Source: Polyodon spathula
Lineage: Eukaryota; Chordata; Actinopteri; Acipenseriformes; Polyodontidae
DNA length: 64,000 bases
Direction: 5' to 3'
NCBI RefSeq assembly: GCF_017654505.1
Contig: NC_054548.1
Span: 31,378,774-31,442,773 of the forward strand
A program made the translations under genes and the position numbers. Below, in pieces: positions 23,776 to 34,446 of this stretch. The notes beneath the pieces were generated by a model. That model made no database searches, was not told where the DNA came from, and was given only the letters and a program-made list of their open reading frames with translations. Every line of letters begins with the position of its first letter. Position 1 is the first letter of the stretch.

Positions 23776-24473
23776 ATTTTTCTGAGGTGGCATCAAGAGG
23801 CTGCAATGGTGGCATTCCTGATGGGTCTCCAAGGCGGTTTTACCAAGTTTCCCTGCTATCTTTGCCTTTGGGACAGCAGGGACACCAAGGCGCACTACCA
23901 CAGGCGGGACTGGCCACAGCGGACCGAGTTCTCTGTGGGGAGGAACAACGTCAAGTGGGAGCCACTGGTGGACCCCGGAAGGTGCTGATGCCACCACTGC
24001 ACATCAAATTGGGCCTTATGAAACAATTTGTCAGAGCTCTAGATAAGGAGTCGGCAGCCTTCAAGTACCTTCAAGACTTCTTCCCTAAGCTGTCTGAGGC
24101 AAAGGTCAAAGCCGGTGTCTTCGTCGGACCACAGATAAAGAAGATCCTGGAGTGCAATGAATTCCCCAAGAAGCTCACTAGTAAGGAGAAAGCGGCTTGG
24201 AACAGCTTTGTCGCAGTGGTTCGGGGCTTCCTGGGCAATCACAAGGCCGAAAACTATGTGGAGCTGGTTGAGACTCTGGTGAAGAACTACGGCACAATGG
24301 GCTGTAGGATGTCCCTCAAAGTCCATATCCTTGATGCTCATCTTGATAAATTCAAGGAGAACATGGGAGCGTACTCGGAGGAGCAAGGCGAGCGCTTCCA
24401 CCAGGATATACTGGACTTTGAACGCCGCTACCAAGGACAGTATAACGAGAACATGATGGGAGACTACATTTAG
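23776..24473 (+). pseudogene. 3' half of an uncharacterised transposon-associated gene
   Basis: I do not recognise a named family. The first frame (to about 23978) encodes a GGFTKFPCYLCLWDSRD block with a CxxC pair. After a one-base shift inside a C run (23971-23980), the second frame runs unbroken to 24473 with MPPLHIKLGLMKQF, AGVFVGPQIKKIL, RMSLKVHILDAHL, EEQGERFHQDILD and MMGDYI. From memory, proteins with these blocks recur as uncharacterised multi-copy proteins in distant animals, which suggests a mobile gene. Here the gene lies between inverted repeats and points toward the right one, so a transposase is the natural inference. The N-terminal half is absent, replaced by CR1 copy b. Codon use is G/C-richer than in the flanking CR1. 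Confidence 0.65.
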
Positions 24474-24722
24474 GGGCTGATTCGTGAAAGTGATTTACAG
24501 TATAATCGTAAATCTCGAAAAATTACTCACTTCTAAATCTTTTGTAGTCATTTTTGTATTACTTTAGTATAAATACATGTTAATTTGGATTCATATGTTG
24601 TTTTTTTCTGACTTTATGTGAACGAAAAGACACAAATTTGCCCGTTTTCTCATTGGAAATAGGTAAATTTGAAAATATCACTGTCCTGGTCACAAAAGCA
24701 AAGTTTGTGGGGAATAATAGCC

Positions 24723-25785
24723 TGTGATGAGTCAAAGGGATTTCGGTCTGTGATTCAGCCTCACGACAGTAGATGGCATCAAACCAACTGGGACTTCCCT
24801 TACCAAGATCTCGTGACCATGGCAAAAGCCATCTCTTTGAGGGGCGGCACCTTGGTGAGGGGCGGAAGTACGAGTATGTAAATTCCAGCCACTTGAGTCA
24901 AGTGAATGATAAGGACACTTGTCAGTTGGGGATTGGTGTTCCACTGACTACAGAGGCGGGACATTACATACTAAAGGGAACGACCTACTGTGGTCGGGGT
25001 TGGTCCGAAAGTAAAATAGGCGGAGTAACGGGTGGAGGGAGAGACTAGTTTGGTGCAGCGGGATTTTTGAAAACACTAACATTTCTTTTGTCTTTTTTTT
25101 GTTTGTGTATGGTTCGCCACGAAGACGATTAAAGACGAGTTCTCACGATCTGTTTTGGATTTCACCCCTCCACTCCCTCCCTCATGCCGTTTTGTTTTCT
25201 TTTGTTATTTAATTATTTTGTTGTGTATAGATAATAAAAATAAATTGTTTTATTTCTGTACACATAAATTACTGTCTGGACATTCCATTTAATACACTCT
25301 CGCCTCACACATGGTGTTAGGGTGGGATAACACTGTATAAACCTACAGTATATGTAAAAACACTTCTTGGATAGTGATCTTAAAAGCTGTGACATCCAAT
25401 GGTCTATATCCTACAAAAAAAGAAATGTTAGTGTTTTCAAAAATCCCGCTGCACCAAACTAGTCTCTCCCTCCACCCGTTACTCCGCCTATTTTACTTTC
25501 GGACCAACCCCGACCACAGTAGGTCGTTCCCTTTAGTATGTAATGTCCCGCCTCTGTAGTCAGTGGAACACCAATCCCCAACTGACAAGTGTCCTTATCA
25601 TTCACTTGACTCAAGTGGCTGGAATTTACATACTCGTACTTCCGCCCCTCACCAAGGTGCCGCCCCTCAAAAAGATGACTTTTGCCATGGTCACGAGATC
25701 TTGGTAAGGGAAGTCCCGAGTTGGTTTGATGCCATCTACTGTCGGGAGGCTGAATCACAGACCGAAATCCCTTTGACTCATCACA
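24723..25785 (+). mobile_element. LTR insertion with an inverted partial second LTR, duplication TAGCC
   Basis: A left LTR of 589 bp (24723-25311) starts tgtgatgagtcaaagg and ends cctcacaca. It is followed at once by tggtgttagggtggga, which looks like a tRNA primer-binding site. After about 100 bp of leader, bases 25416-25785 are the reverse complement of the first ~370 bp of the same LTR and end ctttgactcatcaca. TAGCC stands at 24718-24722 and 25786-25790. Removing the insert restores the transposon word 'ggaataatagccatttgcta' seen at 19340-19360. Both host junctions are thus the U3 end of the LTR, which normal integration does not produce. Confidence 0.82.
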
Positions 25786-26818
25786 TAGCCATTTTCTATA
25801 CTTTTGAGGCATAAGCAATTTGGAAATAACACTTACTACCCAGGAACAAAAATTGTGTTACATAGTGAAATTAAACAAAAAGAATACAAACATTGACAGC
25901 AATCTGCCCAGCCTGACCTTTTCAGTTTTGTGTTTGTGGTTTTTATTTAAAACTTTTGTTTTGCTCTGTGTGCAGAGTGTTTTTGTGTTTAAATATTTTC
26001 TTGCTGCTTTGTGTTTTCTTCCTGCATCTGGCCTGACGTCACCGCCCGGCTACCCTGTCACAGAGACTACAGATAAAATATCTTGTAGTCTAATAGGAGA
26101 AACTAATACTATCTCGATTTCTCTCCAGGGAACTGCAGACAGTGGATTTATCCATATTTTTAGTGAACGTAATTGAAAAACCCAGGGGTACAGCTTAAAG
26201 TGTGGGACTGCTAGGCCACCTTCCATTTTTGTGTGCTGTAGTGTATTCTGTTTAATTTGTGGGTGTTTGCCATTCCACAGAGATTTCCGAATTAAGGAAT
26301 CAATCTTAGCCCGGAAGCCCATGGTAGGGGGGATCATAGCACTAATAAAATTCATTCAGGGCAGGACATGCATTTTAATTGTATCGATTTGGGTTTGTAG
26401 CAAGGCGGGCATCACTGTCCCCCTCTCCATGTGTCTCTCCACCTCTTTTAGTATTTTAAGATATTTATGGTTGACAGTGGATTGAAGGGAGGGTTGCATG
26501 TCAGTCACCAGATAGGTAAATTGTTTTCTGACTGGAAATTATGTAAGGTAGGATGACCCTACCCGCTGCTTCATTGAGAGGCATCAAGGCAGAGTTTGTC
26601 CAGTTGTTTGTCTCCATCATTAATCTTTAAAATAGGTTCTGCTGAGGTTTAAAATCAATTAACTGACACATTTCTCTCATTGGGTATAATTTGCTTGTGT
26701 AGAGAAATACTAGTGCATTTAATGACATCGTCACTATTGAGTCACGATATGGCTATGTCTCTTTCAAAATACTTCCTATGAGCCTATACTATTGATTGCT
26801 TTTGCTGCTCTCTTCCAG

Positions 26819-26954
26819 GCATGGACAAGGTGTGTACACATATGCCAAAACAGGCTCTACATACGTGGGCAGCTGGAGACAAGGGAAACAGGAGGCAGCT
26901 GGAGAACTGATCCACGCCAACCACAGATTCCAAGGAAACTTTCTTAACAACAAT
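26819..26954 (+). CDS. RSPH1: RSPH1 coding exon (MORN repeats)
   Basis: This 136-bp exon follows the acceptor ctcttccag and precedes the donor AAT|GTAAGT. One base completes the arginine split from the previous exon, then it reads [36 protein letters not shown] and NFLNNN, ending in phase 0. It contains the last full MORN motif and the transition to the non-MORN part. It matches the HGQGTYLYAETGSKYVGTW to FLNKN part of human RSPH1 with equal length. The nested L1 ends only about 100 bp upstream of it. Confidence 0.94.
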
Positions 26955-27244
26955 GTAAGTTTCATGTACAAAGAGAAGGATATACACAAAATATACACTG
27001 CACCAGCTTGCAGCTCCTTTTGGATAACAATATAATTAATTTTACTATTGCCTTCAGACTTGAAATAAAAAATGGATGCATTTATTCATCATACCTGGTT
27101 CATTTTAAATGAGTTAGTTAATTCTGGAATGAACTGATTTTAGTTTTTATTTTTATTAAAGTTTTACAGTAAAATATAATTGTATGCACAAATGCATGCA
27201 TAAAAGAACAACTATATTTTCAAATTAGATGCTTATTATATAAA

Positions 27245-30200
27245 TAATATATTGGGGACATCATCTACGCATATGGAAGCGAGAGGTTTTGAGTTGAAAA
27301 AGGGAAGGAAAAAGTACAAACTATTCCTGGAAAGTCTGGACGGCAGCAGGCGATTGAACGCTTAGTTAGAGAAAGGATGCAGCTGAGGAAGCAATGGAGA
27401 AGAGCAGAACAAAGTCAGAAGGAGGGACTCAATCTGTTACAAAGAGTCATAAAAGATAAGCTTGCAACATTGCGCAGAGCTGAGCGCCTACGTAAACGCT
27501 ACAAAAAGAAAGAGCGTGCAGGAATTAACTTTTATAAAAATCCATTCAAATTTGTAAAGAAGATATTCACCACTGAGAAAAATGGCACACTAAAATCATC
27601 TAAGTTTGAGCTGGATATTTGGAGGAAACGCATACATATTAAAAAAGGCAGGAGCATACAGTATGTCAGTTCCTTCAGACATCCCACCTATCAATCCACC
27701 TGAATACCAAATGGAGGACTGTGCACCTAAGTGGAAAGAAGTAGAGCAAGCTGTGAAAAAAGCTCATCATCTCTAGCGCCTAATGGAGTTCCGTGCAGAG
27801 TATACAAGAGTGCTTCTGGAGTTTTACGAATCCTGTGGAAATTGATGAAAGTGGCATGGGAAAAACAGGTTGTACCAAGAACATGGCACCGAGCAGGTGG
27901 AGTCTTTATACCAAAAGAAAAAAATTCTAGAAGCATCAGTCAGTTTCATCCTATTTCCCTATTAAACATAGAAGGCAAGATTTTCTTCCGCATTATTGCT
28001 CAGAGATTGTCAACCTACCTATTAAAGAACTGCTTCATTGACACTTCAGTAAAAAAAATGCAGGCATCCAGGTTTCCAAGGATGCTTAGAACACATCAGT
28101 GTAATCTGGCAACAAATTCAATCAGCAAAAAAGGAGAGGAAGGAGCTCCATGTGACATTCCTGGAATTGGCTTATGCATATGGTTCAGTGCCACATGAAA
28201 TTCTTTGGGGAGCATTTGATTTTTTCAGCGTATCGATGACAATAGCAAATTTAGTGAAAGCCTACTTTGGAGATTTGTAATTTAGTTTTTCAACTTCAGA
28301 ATTCAGCACTACATGGCAGTGTCTAGAAGTTGAATTAATGGCAGGAAGTACCATTTCTCCACTGGCTTTTACCATGGCAATGGAAGTAATTATTAGGGCA
28401 TCAAAATGGGTAGTGGGAGGAAAGCACTTAGCTTCTGGAATGCGACTACCACCAGTTGGAGCATACATGAATGACATGACAACAATGACTACAACAGTAG
28501 CTTGCACTAATCGGTTATTGGGCAAATCAACCAATAATATTGAATGGACACAAGTGCAATTCAAGCCCACAAAATCAAGGAGCATCTTTATAATTAAAGG
28601 TAAAGTAGTAGATACAAGGTTCTACATTAATGGTGTGGCAATACCAACAATGTCCAAGAAGCCAGTGAAAAGTTTTGGGAGATGGTACGACAGGGATCTA
28701 AAGGATACAGTTTGTGTGGGAGAAGTTAGACAACAAGCAGTGGGTTGAAGAGCATAGACAGCAGTGCTTTACTGGGCAAACTGAAACTCTGGTGCTTTCA
28801 GTTTGGTCTACTGCCAAGACTGCTGTGGCCACTGACTGTGTAGGAGGTTTTCTTGACAACAGTTGAGAAGCTGGAACCTTTAATCAGTTCATACTTAAGG
28901 AAATGGTTGGGAGTTCCACGCTGTCTCAGCAGAGTGGAACTTTATGGTAAAGGAATACTGCAGGTACCAATCTCTGCTCTAACCGAGGAATTTAAGTGCA
29001 CCAAAGTTCGACTGGAAATGACATTAGTAGATTCACTCGACAAATGCTTAAGGGAGGCAGCACCTGTGTTGAAAACTGGAAGAAAGTGGGCGGCAAAGAA
29101 AGCTGTGGAAGATGCTAAGGCTGCCCTTGAAATCAGTGATAGTATGGGGCAAGTTCAGCATGGAAGAGGGGGTCTTGGTCTCAGTTCAGCTCCTCCTAAA
29201 TGGCACAGGACAGCCCCAGCTCAAAGGAGGAAGCTGGTAGTCAACAAGGTGCAAAAGCAAGGAGAGGATGAGATGTGTAAAGGCCGTTTCCCAGCCAAGC
29301 AGGGAGAATGGATATAGGAGAGTGTGGAACAACGCAAGATTGGTTGGCAAGACCTATGGACAATGGAACAAAGCAGGATCAGTTTCCTTATCAGATCAAC
29401 ATATGATGTTCTCCCATCACCACAGAACCTAAATCTCTGGATGGGTGAGGATCCCTCATGTCTTTTATGTTAATCACATGCAACATTAAGGCACATTTTG
29501 ACAGGATGTAAGGTGGGTCTTAGCCAAGGACGGTTTACTTGGCGCCATGACCAGATGCTGTGTTGTTAAAACCAATCCTCGCCCAGGACAACTGGAAGCT
29601 GCTAGAGACTGGAAAATGCTGGCAGATGTTTGTAAACGGCTTATTTTTCCACCTGAGATTGCCACCACTGGTCTGGATCAGCACACCTTGTTCATATGGT
29701 GGAGTTAACAGTGCCATGAGAGGATGCTGTGGATGAGGCATATGAGAGGAAGAAACTTTGGTATGCTCAACTAGCTGCTAAAGCACAATAGAAAGAAAGC
29801 AACGCTGATGTACAGGTAAGTAAGCTGGGCTGAGCTGAGTGGGGGATAGATGGGGGTGATGTGGGACGCCAGAATCACTGTTGAGCCCTCTTGAGGTGTC
29901 GTGGGCTAGTCAACGAAACACAGAGGATAGAAAGTGCCCACTTGAAGAACCCAGAGATGTACCCTACCTAGCTCAATCCAGCCAGTTGTCATGTTGATGC
30001 ATTGAGGAGACTACACTGGGGTTGATCCCCGGAGCCAGCATCACAGCCGTTGTGTGTGCTGATGTGCTGGGGAAGCAAAATGAACTACTCCCTGGAGCCA
30101 GCATTACACCAGGCAGAACACCAGGCAGAAGGATATCTGCATCATCAGATGGAAAGAAACGCATGTGGATGGAGAGGCAGATGGATCACATTGGTTTAAT

Positions 30201-30280
30201 GTAAAGCCACGTCTTAGTTTATCTGAGCCTAGTTCAAATCAGCATTAAGTTTTAACATCTACTCTCATGTAATGGAAATC
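27245..30280 (+). pseudogene. R2-like (REL-endonuclease) LINE relic
   Basis: Read across frames, this is one LINE protein. A basic N-terminal stretch lies near 27370-27640. The reverse transcriptase begins near 27740 (SSSLAPNGVPCRVYK, RTWHRAGGVFIPKE, FHPISLLNIEGKIFF). It continues through AGSTISPLAFTMAMEV at 28340-28390 and a catalytic box region altered to AYMNDMTTMT near 28460-28495, where family members have DD. A thumb region with LRKWLGVPRCLS follows near 28895. A CxxC...H...C knuckle (CLLC, RHILTGC) lies at about 29455-29510, and the restriction-like endonuclease phrase VELTVP, stop, EDAVDEAYERKK near 29695-29755. The 3' UTR carries the two half-units also seen at 13640-13770. Many frameshifts and stops make it inactive. 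Clade assignment within the R2 group is open. Confidence 0.75.
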
Positions 30281-30539
30281 TAGATATATACATGCCATGT
30301 CCTATCTGAAAATCTCAGATTTATTTTACAAGCCTTATAAAAAGCCTTATAAATAGTTATATAGTATAGAGTTACTTACATATTTACTGTTATATTTTCA
30401 TGTCATACTATATAACCTATATTACATAATAAAGGTTTAAATTAAGAATGTCACCTTTTATTAAAATAATGAATTAGTGTTTTCCACATTTTGGTTATAA
30501 TTATTAACATGTATTGCACCTCCAGTAGGAAAGTAAACT

Positions 30540-30790
30540 TATATCAAAATTCTAAATGTTGGATGGCTTTTTGTGGGAGAGGACTTTAAGGTAGCTCTAA
30601 ACCCATTATTAGACAAGTCAAGGGTAATGCAAATTATAAAGATGTTTATAATAGCAGAATGGAAGTTCTAAATATAATAGATTCTCATGACCTAAACCAA
30701 CTGATTGTGATTATACATATTTTCACCAGCACATCTGATACACTCTAGACTAGATTATATTTTTGTAAAAAAAATGTTTTTTTCACATTT
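30540..30790 (+). pseudogene. L1-clade endonuclease scrap
   Basis: Short in-frame words fit the L1 ORF2 endonuclease in order: GEDFKVALNPLLDKS near 30575-30620, DSHDLNQL near 30683-30706 and SPAHLIHSRLDYIFV near 30723-30768. The rest of the element is not recognisable. It is flanked by AT-rich intron sequence. Confidence 0.55.
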
Positions 30791-31372
30791 GTGTTTATAT
30801 CCTGTTTATATTTGGGGTCAGGGGACAATTTCTACACAAATTGCTGCTGGTAGAATTAAGCAGTTCAGAATTAGGATTTCAAGCTGTGAATTTGTTATAA
30901 GCTTTTTCAATATAGTTAAGGATTAGTAAGAAACTGTTGTAAAATTCCAATTGTTTTGCATTATTTTTAAACATGTTGGGATTTTTCTAAATTAAAAACT
31001 TTTGTTAAAATTATGCAATCCAAATATATAATACAAAAAATGTACTTTATTGTACTAAACATACTAATTATTACTAAGCATGACTGGAAATGAACCTAAA
31101 TTTATCAACATTTTATTATTGCTACTTATATTCAATGACTAAATCTATGTAAGATTCTGAACAAATCACCTAAATTGTTATTACTTTGATGTTAATTAAT
31201 TACAATGTTAAGAAATTGTGTTAACTGTTTTAAGAAGCTTTTTTTTCTTATCCATCTGACTAAATGTAAGCTCTGTTCTGTAACGTGAATCTGAAATACC
31301 AGTCTGTATGGGGGGTGTTTAAATAGTATAAAAGACTGCTTAACCTGCTAGGAATATTTGTTTTCTTTGTAG
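30791..31372. other. AT-rich intronic sequence, nothing recognised
   Basis: No repeat or coding signature. The normal acceptor of the next RSPH1 exon (ttctttgtag) lies at its right edge. Confidence 0.45.
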
Positions 31373-31444
31373 CCTTTGGGGCCTGGAAAATATGTTTTTG
31401 ACATCGGCTGTGAACAGCATGGGAAGTATGTACATACAGAGCAG
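31373..31444 (+). CDS. RSPH1: RSPH1 coding exon
   Basis: This 72-bp, phase-0 exon encodes 24 residues, [17 protein letters not shown] then KYVHTEQ. The donor is CAG|GTAAGC. The [14 protein letters not shown] phrase is diagnostic of RSPH1 just after the MORN block. Confidence 0.94.
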
Positions 31445-33201
31445 GTAAGCACGTCTGGAGATACAGCACAAATGCATATCAGTGCTGTAATGTAGTGGAC
31501 CCTTGCTGAGATTTTGATTCAGAAGTAACAATTTACCTTGTAACCATGTTACCTTGCTATGCCCAGTGCTGCCTGTATCACAGCATTATATTTTTAAATT
31601 TTTAAGCACACATTATGGACATAAATCAACTGTGCAATACATTTCTCAACATTTACTCGGAAGCGTTTGCCAGGAGAAAAATAATTCTTGAGGATATGAA
31701 TGTATTGTATCCAGCTCACGCTCCCTCTTGCAACCATACTTGTTTTCTTTTCCCACATTAGGCCACTCATTTCAATCAAAGTGCAAACATTGTTGCAGGA
31801 AGGAACTTAAACTGGGTACACTGCGATGCTTAGAAGAATAGTTATCTTTCTGTTGACAAACTGTGTTATAGTTTGAAAAAAGTAATTCCTTAGTTGATTT
31901 ACCTATGATGTGTGAAAAAAAAATCTATTAAAAACTATCGGTATATATTGAAAATAAAAATGCTGCGATATGAACAAGTGGACTACAGCAAAAGTAAAGC
32001 AATGTGTTTTTTGCAAACATTGCATTGATCTGCAACATTATAATGTCAATTATTTTCCTTATTTATTGTACACAACTCAGAAGAGAAAAACAACAAGTGT
32101 GTATGACGCAACCATTTAGAGTGTAAAATTTCCAGGGGTGAATTTTTAAACATTTTTAATCAGTTTCAGCTAAATATTATGTTAGGAAAGTGTGCTTAAC
32201 TTTTCAAAAATTAGGCAGCTTTTTTCTTTTGTTGGCAAAAGGCTAATATACTTTTATTGGTAGTTTGAGGCGAACTTGAACATACCCCTGATGTTGTGCA
32301 TTGTGATGTCACTATGGATTTAATTCTGTTAGATTAATAATGTAGTCAAACATAACAGTTTTTACTTTTTTTTTGTAAAAAGAAAATAAATCTGTAAATG
32401 TTATGGAACTAGTAATCAACTTTACCACTTTACATTCCTAAATTAACCATCAAAATTACTAGTAATATTAAGTTTTTTGTTTGTTTTGTTTTTTACAAAA
32501 GTTGCATTTTGGTTTAAGCACCCTGATAACTGTGGACTCATGTTTCTTTTTGATAGTTCTCATTGCACACCCTAATCCAATGTCTTATTTTGCTTTTGTG
32601 ATTGATATGTGAGTGCTGAAAATATTTAGTCTGATACCAATGAAAACAGACATTTGACTAATCCATCCATTTTGAATGTAGCCAGTTCTAAGCAAGATCC
32701 GTTAAAAAGATGAGAAGCTGCTGAACCCCGTCTTATCTTATACTGTCCCTTATACCACTGAAGGCTTTCCATGGAGGCAGATGAAGTAGAGGTGCACTAC
32801 ATACAGGCTTTGTTGAAGTGTGTTTTGTGGAAGAAACTGAGTATGTTCCTGGTCATAAGCTTTCTAGATAGAAACAGCATGTCAAATACATTTCTTCATC
32901 AGTGCATGCTGTATGAGTTTAATGTTTGTGGGTCTCTTTTAAATGCATAGTAATATATACAGTGCATACCCCTTATATGTGTCCTGGAGGTGTTGTTTTT
33001 TTAGCATTGGTCTTACTGGAAATGGCACCCATTGTGACCGGAAGTTCCTCAATTACCTTGCTGACAAATGCGCATCTTGCAGTATTTTAGTAGTTCAGGA
33101 AAACCCCAAAAATAGATATCCTATGTTAAATCACTACAGATTTATAACTTTATTTGCATTTGAATCTTTGAGTATGAACAACTCTTCTTAACCCATCACA
33201 G
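31445..33201. other. RSPH1 intron, nothing recognised
   Basis: 1,757 bp of AT-rich sequence with normal GT and AG ends. No transposon with clear ends was seen. It is the cleanest stretch of the gene. Confidence 0.5.
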
Positions 33202-33334
33202 GACAAGGCAGAAGGTGAGGAAGAGGAGCCACTTGTTGTCCCTGTGCTCAAGTGGAAAGCAGAGAAAGTTACAGAAGTGACACTCTGGGCCCCAGTTACC
33301 AAACAGGACAAGAAAGAGGATCTGCTAGTTAAAG
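33202..33334 (+). CDS. RSPH1: RSPH1 coding exon
   Basis: This 133-bp exon follows the acceptor catcacag and precedes the donor AAAG|GTGAGC. It reads DKAEGEEEEPLVVPVLKWKA, then EKVTEVTLWAPVTKQD and KKEDLLVK, leaving one base for the next exon. The acidic run and the P-x-L/P-KWKA...T-x-LW-x-P pattern match the human protein after the MORN region. Confidence 0.92.
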
Positions 33335-34199
33335 GTGAGCATCAGCATTAAGGCTGAGCAGAAGTGGTCAATCCTATAATGGAGCAGATATGAGTTCCAA
33401 TAGATTTGAGTATGCCAATCCTGTTTGCAAATACACGTGAAATGGCATAATACGCCTTTGTTTTTCAAACACCAACCATCTTAGCAGTAGGTTATTTAAA
33501 TTTGAAGGGAATGAAGCCCAGGAAATCAATATATAGAAATGTGGTCAAATACAGAAATGTAGTGCTGCAAAGACAACAATTCTATTTACAGGAAATAATC
33601 AAGTCTGTTTCTGGGTACTTTGCTATTTAACCAATATGTGCAGTATTACACTATTTGTGAAATAATAGACTGAACTACTGATTACAGAAAAGTACATACT
33701 GTCCATTTCATCTCTGCTTTTTTACAAAGTTTACTGTCTGTATGTGCAGTATCGTTACAGAGATATCTGTTAATAATATTATCATTAGAAATAAATGTCA
33801 GGTGTCACATATGTCATTGCCTGCAATGTCATTTTGACCTCTCACAGAAATGTTTGAAGATCTTGTTTTCTTCTAAAATCACTTTTCATATTTCAGAAAC
33901 TTGACCAGACCAAATGATAAAAAAAAAAAAAAATGCAATTTGAAACAAACCAGACACAGAATAGAAATGCTCTAAAATATTACCTGTTTTATAACATTTT
34001 CATGTACAGTATATTCCACAATTTACTGAAATACATCTGAAGATGTTCATATGCACAAAAAAATAAACTGTCCTGCAGCTTTTCTTTTTAAATTGCTTGA
34101 TTTCAATAGAGAATATCTAAATGAGTTGAAAACAAAATTTTGACAAAATTGACACATCACTAGCATTTTGAATACTAACCATTTTTTCAATGATTCTAG
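33335..34199. other. RSPH1 last intron, nothing recognised
   Basis: 865 bp with normal splice ends, an A-run near 33918-33935 and no other feature. Confidence 0.5.
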
Positions 34200-34339
34200 A
34201 ACTATCTGTAGAAGTACAGGAAAAAGAGGCTGTGCTCCCTGTGAACAAGGACGCTGCAGATGTGAATGAGGTGGATGCAGAGGTGAATGAGGTGGATGCA
34301 GAGGTGAAAAGGGAGGCGGTGGAAGAAAAGGAGGAATAA
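34200..34339 (+). CDS. RSPH1: RSPH1 terminal coding exon with duplicated acidic heptad
   Basis: The acceptor is tgattctag. Two bases complete a glutamate codon, then the frame reads LSVEVQEKEAVLPVNKD and ends KREAVEEKEE followed by TAA at 34337-34339. A 21-bp unit occurs twice in tandem (34260-34301), giving VNEVDAE twice. This tail is acidic, as in other RSPH1 proteins, but much shorter than the roughly 100-residue acidic tail of the human protein. The choice of last exon is supported by phase, by the poly(A) signal about 100 bp on, and by absence of a further donor before the stop. Confidence 0.87.
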
Positions 34340-34440
34340 CTGCAGACACGGCTATCTATTTCTGTTATATTTTTTTTTTACAGTGAGCATCCTAACCCTA
34401 ACCCTTAACAAGAGTGTATTTGCTGATGTAGAATTCTGTA

Positions 34441-34446
34441 AATAAA
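34441..34446 (+). terminator. Poly(A) signal AATAAA of RSPH1
   Basis: AATAAA lies 102 bp after the RSPH1 stop codon. It is the first good signal downstream and is followed by a T/G-containing stretch. Confidence 0.7.

Larger units (their letters stand above)
19232..25867 (+). mobile_element. Large TIR DNA transposon of an unassigned family
   Basis: The left end begins CACTGTGTAAC and runs through 'ggttcctgggtagtaagtg' and 'ccacaaactttgcttttgtg' to about 19386. The right end is its reverse complement, read through to GTTACATAGTG at 25867. The right arm is itself broken by the LTR palindrome at 24723-25785. The inverted repeats are about 150 bp. Between them lie a promoter (19382-19478), a CR1 insertion and the 3' half of a protein gene ending at 24473. 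The gene points rightward and stops about 190 bp before the right inverted repeat, as expected for a transposase gene. Flanking duplication was not resolved. The CACTR ends recall CACTA and Transib ends, but I do not assign a superfamily. Confidence 0.75.
18864..26062 (+). mobile_element. Solo LTR (family 1), split by nested elements, duplication GAGAC
   Basis: The left part (18864-19231) starts tgtaacaggacgaggag and carries the internal words of the family (tgtgcag, ctgtgcagaaggtggccatc, tataaacctgcag). The right part (25868-26062) carries 'cagcctgacct', 'ctgacgtcaccgcc' and the terminus cctgtcaca. GAGAC stands at 18859-18863 and at 26063-26067. The two parts add up to about 563 bp, close to the 619-bp copy at 7741. 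The intervening 6.6 kb is a later insertion. Confidence 0.88.
17640..26720 (-). mobile_element. L1-clade LINE, split by a 7.2-kb nested insertion
   Basis: Two parts on the minus strand are collinear once 18864-26062 is removed. Bases 26720-26068 encode the middle of ORF2 (MNFISAMIPPTMGF, RKSLWNGKHPQIK, EGGLAVPHFKLY), the region after the reverse transcriptase in fish L1 proteins. Bases 18858-17640 encode the C-terminal side and 3' end. The five-base duplication GAGAC flanks the interruption. Frames are broken throughout, so this is the oldest layer in the second intron. Outer limits are approximate. Confidence 0.72.

Noticed and set aside
24773..25818. Matching open frames on opposite strands (91 and 119 codons) suggesting a small duplicated gene
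   Set aside because: They are the same LTR sequence read in the two inverted arms. The LTR and its five-base duplication explain them.
34390..34407. Two telomere-like repeats (cctaaccctaaccc) in the RSPH1 3' UTR, and gggttagggttag near 15470
   Set aside because: Only two units each, no subtelomeric context. Compatible with chance or old repair events.
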